From Acidisoma sp965199065 (lineage in GTDB: Bacteria; Pseudomonadota; Alphaproteobacteria; Acetobacterales; Acetobacteraceae), in assembly GCF_965199065.1 (NCBI RefSeq), contig NZ_CBDAQN010000001.1, positions 1 through 64,000 on the forward strand: a stretch of 64,000 nucleotides of DNA. The letters are read 5' to 3'. The notes under the pieces are model-generated. The model saw nothing but the letters and a program-made list of their open reading frames with translations, was not told the DNA's origin and ran no database searches. Position numbers and translations under genes: made by a program. Below are positions 1-8,873 of the stretch, one piece after another; the first letter of the stretch is position 1; the number at the start of each line of letters is the position of its first letter.

Positions 1-2
1 AG

Positions 3-260
3 GCAACGGAACCCTTGGACGAGAATTATGGTACCCCAGATCACGAAAACCGCGTGGTGGCGGAATCGACCCTTACTCAGTTGCTCGGTGAAATTCGTCC
101 AGCGCAGGCTCAGGTGATCCGCCTTGTCAAGATCGAGGGTTACAGCGTCGATGACGCATCTAGAGCGACCGGCCAGTCTGTCGCTCTGGTAAAGGTGAAC
201 ATCCACAGGGGGCTCAAACGGCTGGCGGCCGCTGTTCGACAGGGCTGCGATGAGGACTGA
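3..260 (+). CDS. ECF RNA polymerase sigma factor, C-terminal part (cut by window start)
   Basis: The reading frame is open to the left edge, so only about the last 85 residues of the protein are visible. They contain a sigma-70 region 4 helix-turn-helix: a run ending in QVIRLVKIEGYSVDDAS, then ATGQSVALVKVNIHRGLKRL, the usual -35 recognition helix with its RxxGxKRL-type tail. The stop codon overlaps the start of the next gene, an NrsF-type anti-sigma factor, which is the standard arrangement for NrsF-controlled ECF sigma factors. The first start-like codon in view (TTG at 15) is probably internal. Function is inferred from the domain and the partner gene; the regulon is not visible. Confidence 0.85.
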   Translation, partial: ATEPLDENYGTPDHENRVVAESTLTQLLGEIRPAQAQVIRLVKIEGYSVDDASRATGQSVALVKVNIHRGLKRLAAAVRQGCDED

Positions 261-891
261 CATCCTTATTGATCGCCTGAGTCAGGATCTCCGGCCCGTT
301 CGTCCTCGTAGTGTCCTGCGTGAGGCTGCCATTCTCGCCTTGCTCGGCGTTATCGAAGTGATCGCGTTCCTGTCCATGGGGTTCATGCGGCCGGACATGT
401 CGGCGGCGATGGGTTCTCCCTCCTTCTGGTGGAAACTCTTGAGCATGGGACTGATCGCGGTCCTGGGAGCGGGCATAGCACTGAGCTCCATCGATCCCGC
501 CTGCTCTCCACGTCGCGGTCTGCGATGGATCCCCGCCTGTCTCGCTGCTATCTTTGCAAGCGGGTGGCTGATCGATGCGGCTCAGGGCGGAGTGTTAGAC
601 TTGATCACGCGCCTGCACTGGCGCGAGGGCCTCCAATGTATTTGGGAAATGATCGCGCTGTCTGTTCCGGCAGTGATCGCTTTGGCCGTCCTCATTCGGC
701 ACGGAGCACCTTCGGACCGAACCGGTACGGCGCTGGCGGGCGCACTTGCGTCTGCCGCTTGGGGAGCCTTCGTTTTCGTGTTTGCCTGCCCATCGGATGA
801 CCCTTTCTACATTGCGGTATGGTATACGGCGGGCTGTGGGATCGCTACATTCCTTGGACAGATCGTTCTTTCGAGGGCCGCACAATGGTAG
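250..891 (+). CDS. nrsF: NrsF-family (DUF1109) membrane anti-sigma factor
   Basis: A 213-residue protein with about six hydrophobic segments and a short cytoplasmic N-terminus, matching the NrsF/DUF1109 family of inner-membrane anti-sigma factors. It overlaps the sigma factor gene by 11 bases, so the two are translated together. In Caulobacter NrsF two cysteines, recalled as positions 131 and 181, are needed for stress sensing. Here cysteines sit at residues 130 and 180 (LQC and FAC), which supports the same mechanism. The downstream molybdoenzyme operon is a plausible target, because related sigma factors control sulfite-oxidase-like genes. Family assignment is strong; inducer and target are inferred. 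Confidence 0.85.
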   Translation: MRTDILIDRLSQDLRPVRPRSVLREAAILALLGVIEVIAFLSMGFMRPDMSAAMGSPSFWWKLLSMGLIAVLGAGIALSSIDPACSPRRGLRWIPACLAAIFASGWLIDAAQGGVLDLITRLHWREGLQCIWEMIALSVPAVIALAVLIRHGAPSDRTGTALAGALASAAWGAFVFVFACPSDDPFYIAVWYTAGCGIATFLGQIVLSRAAQW

Positions 892-978
892 TAACGACAT
901 CGTTCGAAACAGGACGAGAGGAGGCCGCGATCCTTTGTTGGCAGCACCACCCACGCTCTCCGGTCGCGAGTAATTAGC

Positions 979-1662
979 ATGTCCCAAGAAATTTTGAGCC
1001 GCGCAGACAGGGGCCATGACGCTCCGGCAAGGCGGCGCCTTCATCCTCTACCCGTAAGGGTCATGCACTGGGTCAATGCAGCCGTGATGATGGTCATGAT
1101 TACATCCGGTTGGGGAATTTACGACGATGACGTGATCATCCACGGATTGATCTTTGGCAGCTTTTTTCGCCTCGGTGACTGGGCGGCCTGGAGCCTCAAC
1201 TGGCATTTCGCCGGAATGTGGTTCTTCGCGATCAATGGACTCATCTATCTGATCTACGGGCTGACCACCGGGCGATTTGTGGAACGACTTTTACCGATCA
1301 CCCCGAGGGACCTCGTGCATACCGTCGTCGAGACATTGCATTTCAAATTCGCGCACGAGGATCTGACGGTCTACAACGCGGTGCAGAAGCTTCTCTACAT
1401 TGTGGTCATCCTCGCTGGCATCAACCAAGTAGTGACCGGAATCGCTATCTGGAAGCCGGTGCAGTTTTCCGGGCTGGTGTCGCTGTTTGGGGGCTTCCAA
1501 TCAGCCCGCGTCTTCCACTTCACAGGCATGGTCGTCATCGTGGGCTTTCTCGTCGTGCATGTCCTTCTGGCGCTTATCGTGCCGAAAACGATTTGGGCGA
1601 TGTTGGCGGGAGGTCCGAGGCTGAAGCCGGCCCCCCAAATCAGGACGGCACGCAAATCATGA
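979..1662 (+). CDS. Cytochrome b/b6 (cytochrome b561-like) membrane subunit
   Basis: A 227-residue integral membrane protein of the di-heme cytochrome b561/Ni-hydrogenase cytochrome b type. Four hydrophobic helices are visible with histidines placed as heme ligands: RVMHWVNAA in helix 1, LNWHFAG in helix 2, and RVFHFTG and VVHVLLAL in the last two. Such subunits pass electrons between the quinone pool and an attached periplasmic oxidoreductase. The stop codon overlaps the ATG of the molybdoenzyme gene by four bases (ATGA), so the two very likely form one complex. The start ATG follows a 90-base spacer after the NrsF gene. Confidence 0.85.
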   Translation: MSQEILSRADRGHDAPARRRLHPLPVRVMHWVNAAVMMVMITSGWGIYDDDVIIHGLIFGSFFRLGDWAAWSLNWHFAGMWFFAINGLIYLIYGLTTGRFVERLLPITPRDLVHTVVETLHFKFAHEDLTVYNAVQKLLYIVVILAGINQVVTGIAIWKPVQFSGLVSLFGGFQSARVFHFTGMVVIVGFLVVHVLLALIVPKTIWAMLAGGPRLKPAPQIRTARKS

Positions 1663-2432
1663 AGTCTTTGTTCCGGCCCGGCGATGCGCCAGATGCCTCT
1701 GTCCTCGACCTGCATCGCCCACTGATCCGCTCCCTCGAGCGGCGGGGGCTGTTGCGTGGAGGGCTCACCCTTGGTTCGCTCGTCATGCTCACAGGGTGCG
1801 ACGTGAAACGCCCGGAGTCTGTCCAGGATGCGCTGCTCGCGATATCGCGTCTGAACGACAAGGTTCAGGCGCTCATCTTCGATCCGAACAAGCTCGCGCC
1901 AACCTACCCAGCTTCTATGATTTTACGGCCCCCGAAGTTCAACGCCTATTATGACGTCGTTGACGTAAAGCCCGTGAACGGGACGACCTGGCGCCTGGAA
2001 CTTGCCGGTCTGATCCAGGACAAACGACCCTGGACGCTACAGGATCTTCAGGGGCTTCCGCAGTCGTCCATGGTCATCAAACATATCTGCGTCGAGGGGT
2101 GGAGCTATATCGGCGGCTGGACCGGTGTCCCCTTGCGAGACTTTCTCGAGCGGGTTGGCGCGGATCTGAAGGCTCCATACGTCGCGTTCAAGACGGCAGA
2201 CAATTATCCGAGCAGCATCGATATGGCGACGGCTCTCCATCCACAGACCATGCTCGCCCTCCAGTACGGTGGACAAGTTCTCGCCGATCCATTTGGTTTT
2301 CCGGTGCGTCTACGCATGTCGACCAAGCTCGGATACAAAAATCCTAAGTGGGTCACGGCGATTGAGGTGACCAACACCTACACCGGCGGGTTCTGGGAGA
2401 AAAAAGGCTTTCCCTGGTTCGCAGGAATCTGA
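1659..2432 (+). CDS. Molybdopterin-dependent oxidoreductase (sulfite oxidase/MsrP-like fold), exported
   Basis: A 257-residue protein with an oxidoreductase molybdopterin-binding domain. Near the N-terminus ERRGLLRGGLTLGS followed by VMLTGC looks like a twin-arginine signal joined to a lipobox, so the enzyme is probably a Tat-exported lipoprotein. The catalytic cysteine that binds molybdenum is expected in IKHICVEGWSYIGG, the family signature. The ATG used here lies inside the stop of the cytochrome b gene, which sets the start; the same frame is open further upstream but has no matching protein features. By analogy with MsrP/YedY-type enzymes it may reduce oxidised sulfur compounds, but the substrate cannot be read from sequence. 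Confidence 0.85.
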   Translation: MKSLFRPGDAPDASVLDLHRPLIRSLERRGLLRGGLTLGSLVMLTGCDVKRPESVQDALLAISRLNDKVQALIFDPNKLAPTYPASMILRPPKFNAYYDVVDVKPVNGTTWRLELAGLIQDKRPWTLQDLQGLPQSSMVIKHICVEGWSYIGGWTGVPLRDFLERVGADLKAPYVAFKTADNYPSSIDMATALHPQTMLALQYGGQVLADPFGFPVRLRMSTKLGYKNPKWVTAIEVTNTYTGGFWEKKGFPWFAGI

Positions 2433-2440
2433 TCTTGAGC

Positions 2441-2908
2441 ATGAGAACATATGCAGTCGCCTTCTGCAGCCTCGTGATGAGTCTGAGCGCCACCGTGGCT
2501 TATGCGCAGAGCCCAATGCCGGGCGGTATGCCGCCGCCTCCGGGCATGAGCCTTGCGGATTCGAACGCCATGCGGTTTCCGCAGCCGGTGCGGGTTGGCG
2601 ACCTACTTCATCGTCTGGTGCTTCAACCGGTTGAAAGCCAGATCATACTCGGTCGCGTCCACGCAGTGACCCGCGACGCCAAAGGGACTGTGCAGGTGAT
2701 CATGAATTTCGGAGGCTTCTACGGATTCGGTGGCCGGTTGATCGCCGTGCCCATCGACGCAATGGTGTTGCTGGGAGACGATCTGGAAGTCGTCGCTTAC
2801 ACACCGATGCAGCTTAGAACGTTTCCAACATATGTCCCTTCGTCGGACAATGCGGAAGTAGCCGGCGATAGCGTGCTCAAAGTCGGGCTGGCAAAGCCAT
2901 CCCACTGA
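2441..2908 (+). CDS. Exported small protein, PRC-barrel-like, in molybdoenzyme operon
   Basis: About 155 residues. It begins with a clear Sec signal peptide (SLVMSLSATVAYAQ), then a Pro/Met/Gly-rich stretch (PMPGGMPPPPG) and a small beta-rich domain with alternating hydrophobic residues around VESQIILGRVHAVTRDAKG. That region recalls a PRC-barrel, but the match is weak. A TTG six bases upstream could also serve as start. It lies eight bases after the molybdoenzyme gene, so it is likely co-transcribed and may be an accessory protein of the periplasmic complex. The exact function is unknown. Confidence 0.65.
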   Translation: MRTYAVAFCSLVMSLSATVAYAQSPMPGGMPPPPGMSLADSNAMRFPQPVRVGDLLHRLVLQPVESQIILGRVHAVTRDAKGTVQVIMNFGGFYGFGGRLIAVPIDAMVLLGDDLEVVAYTPMQLRTFPTYVPSSDNAEVAGDSVLKVGLAKPSH

Positions 2909-3069
2909 ACAAGAGGGCAATGCACTCGGCCTGCCGACGGCACTGCTCGTAGACGCTGTGTATCCTGCGAGGAACGTCATGAACGACGCGTCGCATTCGG
3001 CGTTACCCTTGCCAAAATGGTGGAAGTCACCATTGTGCACGAAAGGTCCAGTTGAACGTTAGTTGGGAA

Positions 3070-3744
3070 ATGGCGAAACCAAGGCCGGTTGATGACACTA
3101 GAGCAACGACTGCCCGAGGTGCCGCGACCCGTGCGCGTATCATTCAAGCCGCATCGCTTTTGGTAACTGAGCACGGTGTTGCTGGAACCCGGATTGATGC
3201 CATCATGATGGACAGCAACACTAGCAAATCGCAGATCTACCACTACTTCTCCGACCGGGAGACACTGATGTGCGCGGTCGTTGAGGCGCAGGCCGATAAG
3301 GTTCTCGACTTCCAGAAGTCCTGCCTTGGTCAGGTGAATTCCCTTTCGGATCTTTACGCCTGGCGGGACAAGGTGGTCGAAATCAATCGCTCGAAGCGGA
3401 GCGTCGGTGGCTGTCCGGTGGGCTCTCTGGCAAGTGAGCTCGCGGACCGCTCAGAAATCGCGCGTGATGCGCTTGTCCGGACTTTTGTCCAGTGGGAGAC
3501 GCATCTGGTCGGCGCGCTCGAACGAATGCGTCTTGCGCGCAACCTCTCCGCCGCGGCGGACATTCATCAGCTGGCCACCGGCATCCTCACGGCGCTTCAG
3601 GGAGGTCTTCTCATGGCGCAAACCATGCGGACGACGCACCCCCTTCAGGTTGCTCTCGATATGGCACTGGATCAGGTAAGCCGGCACACCAGCTTGGAGG
3701 CGCGGTCGGAGGACCCACGAAGGCCGAAGCGGACCGCGGACTAG
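3070..3744 (+). CDS. TetR/AcrR family transcriptional regulator
   Basis: A protein of about 224 residues with an N-terminal TetR helix-turn-helix: ARIIQAASLLVTEHGVAGTR, then SKSQIYHYFSDRETLM, the classic recognition helix and aromatic turn. The C-terminal helical ligand domain contains the motif VGGCPVGSLASELADR, seen in one common subgroup of these repressors. An in-frame TTG at 3052 is a possible earlier start; the ATG is preferred. The gene lies about 70 bases upstream of the hydrolase gene on the same strand and may regulate it. The ligand is unknown. Confidence 0.88.
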   Translation: MAKPRPVDDTRATTARGAATRARIIQAASLLVTEHGVAGTRIDAIMMDSNTSKSQIYHYFSDRETLMCAVVEAQADKVLDFQKSCLGQVNSLSDLYAWRDKVVEINRSKRSVGGCPVGSLASELADRSEIARDALVRTFVQWETHLVGALERMRLARNLSAAADIHQLATGILTALQGGLLMAQTMRTTHPLQVALDMALDQVSRHTSLEARSEDPRRPKRTAD

Positions 3745-3816
3745 GATGGACATGCCGCCCGGCTTGCCAGGGCGCCAAATCTCTCCGCCAACTCTGCGAG
3801 ACGGAGAGGGACTGGC

Positions 3817-4494
3817 ATGACGGTATTTCTGAAAATCAGGGTTTCGGAGACGCAGGTAGTTTCAGCTTTGTTGAGCCTGCCACCGAAGGCAAGGGCCTGC
3901 TACGTCATGGCGCACGGCGCCGGGGCCGGGATGACACACCCGTTCATGGCGGCGATGGCCGATGGCCTAGCCGAACGGGGGTTTGCGACGCTTCGATATC
4001 AGTTTCCCTTCATGGAAAACGGCTCCAGGCGGCCCGACGCTCCTGCGCTGGCTCATGCGACCGTGCGCGCAGCCGTCGCCGAGGCCACTCAGCAACTGCC
4101 GTCGCTTCCGTTGATTGCCGGGGGCAAATCGTTCGGCGCTCGGATGACATCCCAATCCCAGGCCGAGGAGGCCTTGCCCAAGGTGATGGGCTTGGCTTTC
4201 GTGGGCTTTCCGCTGCACCCTGCCGGGAAGCCGTCCGTTGAACGGGCCTTGCACCTTCAGAGCATTTCCATTCCCATGTTGTTCCTCCAAGGAACGCGCG
4301 ATGCGCTGGCAGATCTGCATCTGGCGAAGGCTGTTGCCGCCGACCTGGGGAGGTTGGCAAGGCTTAACATCATCGACGGTGCGGACCACTCGTTCCACGT
4401 GCTTGCCCGTTCGGGGCACACCGATCCTCAGGCAATGGCCGAGCTTCTGGATGGCTTCTCCCGATGGGCTGACATGGCCGTCGGTGGATCGTGA
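3817..4494 (+). CDS. Alpha/beta hydrolase of the KANL3/Tex30 type
   Basis: A 225-residue single-domain alpha/beta hydrolase. Visible landmarks are the oxyanion-hole strand YVMAHGAGAGM, the nucleophile elbow GGKSFGAR (serine in a G-K-S-F-G context), the acid-bearing turn LFLQGTRDAL, and the catalytic histidine in DGADHSFHV. This arrangement matches the KANL3/Tex30 family of small cytosolic hydrolases. A good ribosome-binding site (GGAGAGGG) precedes the ATG. The substrate is unknown. Its position behind a TetR gene suggests control by that regulator, which is inference. Confidence 0.8.
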   Translation: MTVFLKIRVSETQVVSALLSLPPKARACYVMAHGAGAGMTHPFMAAMADGLAERGFATLRYQFPFMENGSRRPDAPALAHATVRAAVAEATQQLPSLPLIAGGKSFGARMTSQSQAEEALPKVMGLAFVGFPLHPAGKPSVERALHLQSISIPMLFLQGTRDALADLHLAKAVAADLGRLARLNIIDGADHSFHVLARSGHTDPQAMAELLDGFSRWADMAVGGS

Positions 4495-5206
4495 GCTGAC
4501 GCCCTAGACTTCTGCGCCCTCCGCGCCAGCTGGGTCAGGTGCGACCTCCACCGAGCAAAAAACGCTTAATACCTTTGAGCGGAGTGGCGACAATTTCCTT
4601 AGTCAGCTGGGTCCTGCGCTTCATGATTCAGCTTCTTGCGCGGTCAGGATGTCAGTGGGTAAAAATCACGAAGGTATTGATGAATGCCCTTTAACACCAC
4701 ACTGAACTTCCCCCACTAAACTGTCATCCTCGTCCATCCAACCAGAAGATCCACGATCTAAAGCCATAGCAAACGAAAGTGCCAGGGCACGAGCGTGCCT
4801 GCGAAACTTAAGCTTGTACTGAGCGCTGCCAGAATTATCAGTGTTTGCATCACGGTTTATCTGGATGGATCAACGCGTTGATTTGGATCGGCAGGCTTAC
4901 CGTTATTTTATTTTTGCTTGACCGATGCAGCGGAATATTGGGGCAGGATTTGACCATCTAACCCTCTTGTCTCCGAAACCTTTCGAGTGACTTCCGGCTG
5001 CATTTGGCGTCCGCTTGCGGTATGGCCATCATTGCGTCACAGTTGTCTTTGCAATCCCAGATTGCTCTCGCAAAGTGCACAGCGGCATAGGCGTTTTTCA
5101 ATGAAACCTCCAGACTAAAAGTATCGTCCTCAGAACATTGTGGTTGTACTTTCGGTATGACCCAGACTCAGGTGCTCAATCTAAATTGAATGGTGGCGGG
5201 TAGTCG
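4495..5206. other. Long intergenic stretch, no gene seen
   Basis: About 700 bases with many stop codons in all frames and lower GC than the flanks. No transposase or RNA gene was recognised. It probably carries the promoter of the dioxygenase gene that follows, but no clear -35/-10 pair was identified. Confidence 0.5.
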
Positions 5207-6148
5207 ATGAATCACATCACAACATCGGTTGTCGCGGAAACGCTTCCTAACGAGCAGGAGGTTGCTCGCCGCTTCACCGAGAACGGTTTTGTTCAAATCG
5301 ACGATGTCGCGAGCCTTGGCGAGGTTCAGTTAATTCGTCAAAGGCTGGAGGAGATGTGGGCGGCCAAGACCGGGTTCGAGCGCGGCTACCAGTTCGACTT
5401 GGTTGGAGACGACGACGAGAACAAAGCTTTGTCGTTCCCTCAGATTATCCATCCGAGCAGTTTTGCGCCCGAACTCCTCAAGACCGCGTTCTTTGCTCGC
5501 AGCCAGCAGCTTGCCAAGGACATCCTGGGGCCCAACGCACGGTTCTTCGCTGATCATGCTCTGCTGAAGCCGGCGGAGATCGGTCCCGAGACCCCTTGGC
5601 ATCAGGATGAGGCATTTCGCGATCCTGCTTACGATTATAAAGACTTGAGCATCTGGCTTGCGCTGCAGCCCACCGATGATCTTAACGGCTGCATGAAATT
5701 CATGCGCGGCTCCCACACATGGGGTCTGCTGCCGCATCGACCGCTGAATGGGAATGAAAAGATCCACGCGGTCGAATGCATTGGCGATTTCGACGCTTCA
5801 GGCGCAGTTCCCTGCCACTTGCAGACGGGCGGCTGCACGATCCATGGAGGTCGAACCCTTCATAGCGCCGGACCCAACCGATCGTCCAAACCGCGCGCCG
5901 CCTGGGTGCTGATCTTCGAGGTGCCTCCGCATCTCCGCGCTTCGCCCAAGGCGGGCGCCGGCGTCTCAAACATGACCGCACGGGCGGAGCGCGAAATGCG
6001 CTGGCAGCGGCGCGGCGGAGCCGTGACCACCCTGTGGCGAAACTTTCGCCGGGTTAATCTCCGTGATCCTCGTGATGTGGCGATGTTCCTGAAGCGCGCC
6101 TGGAACGGTGCCTTGCGCGTGCTCGGCAAGCGGACGGAGGCATCTTAG
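5207..6148 (+). CDS. Phytanoyl-CoA dioxygenase (PhyH) family Fe(II)/2-oxoglutarate oxygenase
   Basis: A 313-residue protein with the PhyH jelly-roll fold signatures. The iron ligands are visible as the H-x-D pair in TPWHQDEAFRDP and the distal histidine in GGRTLHSAGPNRS. The arginine expected to bind 2-oxoglutarate follows in SKPRAAW. Such enzymes hydroxylate small molecules or secondary metabolites. A longer basic tail follows the oxygenase core. The gene stands alone between a long intergenic gap and an oppositely oriented peptidase gene, so context does not reveal the substrate. Confidence 0.82.
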   Translation: MNHITTSVVAETLPNEQEVARRFTENGFVQIDDVASLGEVQLIRQRLEEMWAAKTGFERGYQFDLVGDDDENKALSFPQIIHPSSFAPELLKTAFFARSQQLAKDILGPNARFFADHALLKPAEIGPETPWHQDEAFRDPAYDYKDLSIWLALQPTDDLNGCMKFMRGSHTWGLLPHRPLNGNEKIHAVECIGDFDASGAVPCHLQTGGCTIHGGRTLHSAGPNRSSKPRAAWVLIFEVPPHLRASPKAGAGVSNMTARAEREMRWQRRGGAVTTLWRNFRRVNLRDPRDVAMFLKRAWNGALRVLGKRTEAS

Positions 6149-6160
6149 CCGCGCCTGCCT

Positions 6161-7651
6161 TCAAACGGTCAGATACCGCGCCGTCAGATGGGCTTCGAAG
6201 GCCTTGGCATCCAGCGGCTTGCCTGTCGCGGCCCGCATCAGGTCGTTGAACCCCATCAGGTTACCGCAGGCATGGACCTTTTGGCGTACCCAGCCGAGGA
6301 GGGGCGAGAGATCGCCGCGCGTGATTGCCTCGTCGACCTCCGGCACATCCCGTCGCAATGCCTCCATCAGCTGTGCGGCCGCCATGGCGCCGAGGGTGTA
6401 GCTTGGGAAGTAACCAAAGGCTCCATCGTACCAATGGATATCCTGCAGGCAGCCACGCCGGTCGTCAGGCGGCGTGACGCCGAGAAGTGCCCGCAGTCCG
6501 TCGTTCCAAGCGTCCGGCAGATCCGCCACCGGCAGATCGCCGGCGATCATCGCCCGCTCCAGGCGGAAGCGGAGGATGACATGCGCAGGATAAGTGACTT
6601 CGTTCGCCTCGACCCTGATGAAGCCCCGGTCCACATGCCGCAGCAACCGACCAAGATTCGCAGCCGAATAAATCGCCGCTTCGCCTCCAAACGCGCCATG
6701 CAGCTGAGGACCGAGCCAGGAGAGGTAGGCGGCGCTCCGGCATACTTGCTGTTCGATGAGCAGGGACTGGCTTTCATGCGCCGCCATGCCTGCGGCCTCA
6801 CCCACCGGCTGCCGCGCATGCCGGGGCGGCAGCCCCGCCTCATAGAGCGCGTGGCCGGTCTCGTGCATCACGCCCATCAGGCTCTGGAAACACTCATCTT
6901 CGCTGTAGCGGCTGGTGATGCGTATGTCGGTCGGTGTGCCGCCGCTGAAGGGATGCGCGGAACGATCCAGCCGCGCATGGTGATAGTCGAGCCCGGCCGC
7001 CGCCGACAGCCGCTGGCAAAGTGCCTCCTGGGCCGCGACCGGGAACAGCCCCCGCAGAGGCCGGCCAGGCCCGCGCGCCGCCTGAATGGCCTCTGCCTCC
7101 GGCAAGGCGGTGGCGAGGAAGGTCGCGTAGTCAGCGAAGATCGGCTCGACATCGGTCGCGCGAACGCCGCGCTGGAACCCGTCCATCAGCGCATCGTAGG
7201 GGGTCATCCCGAACGCCTCGCCCAGTGCGACCGCGGCCTCGCGCGTCAAGCGCACCACCTCCTCGAGCGCAGGCCGCACGGCCGCGAAATCCGAGGCGGG
7301 ACGGGCGCGGCGCCAGATCGCTTCGCAACTGGAACTGGCGCGGCTCCGAGCCTCGACGAGGGCAGCCGGCAAAGCCACCGACTGCAGATAGCGGTGGCGC
7401 ATCAGCCGCAAATTTGCGGCGGCCCATGGGTCGGACGGGGGCGTCTGCTCTGCCTCCGCGAGGTCGTCGGACAGCGCCGTCGCTGTCGTCAATTCATGGA
7501 TGAGGCCCGACAGCACCGCCAGTTGATCGCCCCGCGCGGCGGCGCCTCCGGACGGCATCATGACCGAGGCGTCCCACCCAAGTACCGCGCTCGCCTCGCC
7601 GACTGTCGCGATGCGGGCGAAGCGGGCGATCAGGCGGTCATAGGCGTTCAT
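6161..7651 (-). CDS. Carboxypeptidase M32 (carboxypeptidase Taq family)
   Basis: A 496-residue metallocarboxypeptidase of family M32. The zinc motif HETGH (HExxH form) is in VMHETGHALYEAG, and the downstream glutamate ligand is in HESQSLLIEQQVCR. The typical family blocks DIRITSRY and SYTLGAMAAAQL are also present, and the length matches the family (about 500 residues). The same frame is open further upstream, but the ATG at 7651 matches the conserved N-terminus (NAYDRLIARFARIATVG). It lies only a few bases after the heme O synthase gene and is probably co-transcribed with it. The enzyme releases C-terminal residues from peptides in the cytoplasm. Confidence 0.92.
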   Translation of the reverse strand: MNAYDRLIARFARIATVGEASAVLGWDASVMMPSGGAAARGDQLAVLSGLIHELTTATALSDDLAEAEQTPPSDPWAAANLRLMRHRYLQSVALPAALVEARSRASSSCEAIWRRARPASDFAAVRPALEEVVRLTREAAVALGEAFGMTPYDALMDGFQRGVRATDVEPIFADYATFLATALPEAEAIQAARGPGRPLRGLFPVAAQEALCQRLSAAAGLDYHHARLDRSAHPFSGGTPTDIRITSRYSEDECFQSLMGVMHETGHALYEAGLPPRHARQPVGEAAGMAAHESQSLLIEQQVCRSAAYLSWLGPQLHGAFGGEAAIYSAANLGRLLRHVDRGFIRVEANEVTYPAHVILRFRLERAMIAGDLPVADLPDAWNDGLRALLGVTPPDDRRGCLQDIHWYDGAFGYFPSYTLGAMAAAQLMEALRRDVPEVDEAITRGDLSPLLGWVRQKVHACGNLMGFNDLMRAATGKPLDAKAFEAHLTARYLTV

Positions 7652-7658
7652 GAGGGCT

Positions 7659-8597
7659 TCACCAGCCGGCGAGACGGCAGGCGGCCAGCACACCGAACAG
7701 CAGGAAGAGATAGAGCAGCGAGTAGCGGAAAGCTTTTCGGGCAGGACCGTTGTTCGTGAGGCTTGCACCGGCTGGTCCGCGCCCGTCGGCGAGGACCAGC
7801 ACGGCATAGTACAGGAATATGCCGGTGAGTATCTGGCTCAGCACGAGGTAGGGCCAGCCGACGAAGCCGACCGCCCAGGGGCCGGCCGCTACCGGCATCA
7901 GCACCATCGTGTAGGCGGCGATGTTCGCCCGCGTGATCCGTGGTCCTGAAACCACCGGCAGCATGGGCACGCCGGCACGCTCGTAGTCGCCGCTCGCGTA
8001 AAGCGAGAGCGACCAGAAATGCGGCGGCGTCCAGAAGAAGATGATTGCGAACATGAGGACGGGGACGAGGTCGATGCTCCCGGTCACCGCTGCCCATCCG
8101 ATGATGGGCGGGAATGCGCCGGCCGCGCCGCCGATGACGATGTTCTGCGGCGTGCGACGTTTCAGCCACATCGTGTAGATAAACACGTAGAAGGCGATCG
8201 AGACCGCGAGCATCGCGGCGGCGACGATATTGGTCGCCAGCGCCATCAGCAGGACGGACGCGCAGGCGAGTACAATGCCAAAGGCAAGCGCGGACGCAGG
8301 CGCCATACGGCCGGATGGAATGGGCCGGCTTGCCGTGCGCCGCATGATCGCGTCGATGTCGCGGTCGTACCACATGTTGATTGCGCCGGCCGCTCCCGCC
8401 CCCATGGCGATGCAAACGACGGCGACAACCGCGAGGATAGGGTTCAGGTGGCCCGGCGCCACCAGGGTGCCGATGGCTCCGGTGAAGACGACAAGGGTCA
8501 TCACGCGGGGTTTGAGCAGCGCGATCCAGTCTTCGAGTTTGGCGCCTACGGGTAGGGCCGCGTCAGCCAGGATCGCGTTGGTAGGCTTATCCATCAT
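7659..8597 (-). CDS. ctaB: Protoheme IX farnesyltransferase (heme O synthase)
   Basis: A 312-residue UbiA-family membrane prenyltransferase with about nine transmembrane helices. It converts protoheme to heme O with farnesyl diphosphate. The prenyl-diphosphate binding motif is visible in NMWYDRDIDAIMRRTASRP, and the second conserved region in FFWTPPHFWSLSL is diagnostic for CtaB/CyoE. Either of two adjacent ATG codons (8597 or 8594) can start it. No cytochrome oxidase subunits lie nearby, so this is a detached copy, which is fairly common. It is followed almost directly by the M32 peptidase gene. Confidence 0.93.
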   Translation of the reverse strand: MMDKPTNAILADAALPVGAKLEDWIALLKPRVMTLVVFTGAIGTLVAPGHLNPILAVVAVVCIAMGAGAAGAINMWYDRDIDAIMRRTASRPIPSGRMAPASALAFGIVLACASVLLMALATNIVAAAMLAVSIAFYVFIYTMWLKRRTPQNIVIGGAAGAFPPIIGWAAVTGSIDLVPVLMFAIIFFWTPPHFWSLSLYASGDYERAGVPMLPVVSGPRITRANIAAYTMVLMPVAAGPWAVGFVGWPYLVLSQILTGIFLYYAVLVLADGRGPAGASLTNNGPARKAFRYSLLYLFLLFGVLAACRLAGW

Positions 8598-8873
8598 CAG
8601 ACTTTCGTCTTTCCAGTCCGGTCGCCCGGGGATCATCCCCGAGAAGCGGTTCGGATTTCGCAACCGCTCGGCAGGCAGCCACTTAGACAGTTTCAACGCC
8701 GGATGCCACGCCGGCTCCGTCGCTAAGATTGCAGAACTTCCGTTAAAGTATGGCGCGCCAGCCGCCCGGCAACAGCTCTACGCCACTCATGACGGCAAGA
8801 CCATTAACTCCGCGAGTAGCTGTGCAGCTTGCGAGACCGAGATGCCTGCCGAGCGGCTCAGCTTACAGCGGAT

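Noticed and set aside
891..908. GTAAC and CGAA motifs upstream of the cytochrome b gene as an ECF promoter
   Set aside because: The two motifs are only about eight bases apart, too close for the roughly 16-base spacing expected for NrsF-linked sigma factors.
6188..7759. A 523-codon plus-strand open frame
   Set aside because: It is antisense to the M32 carboxypeptidase gene, lacks any family pattern and reflects high GC third-position bias.
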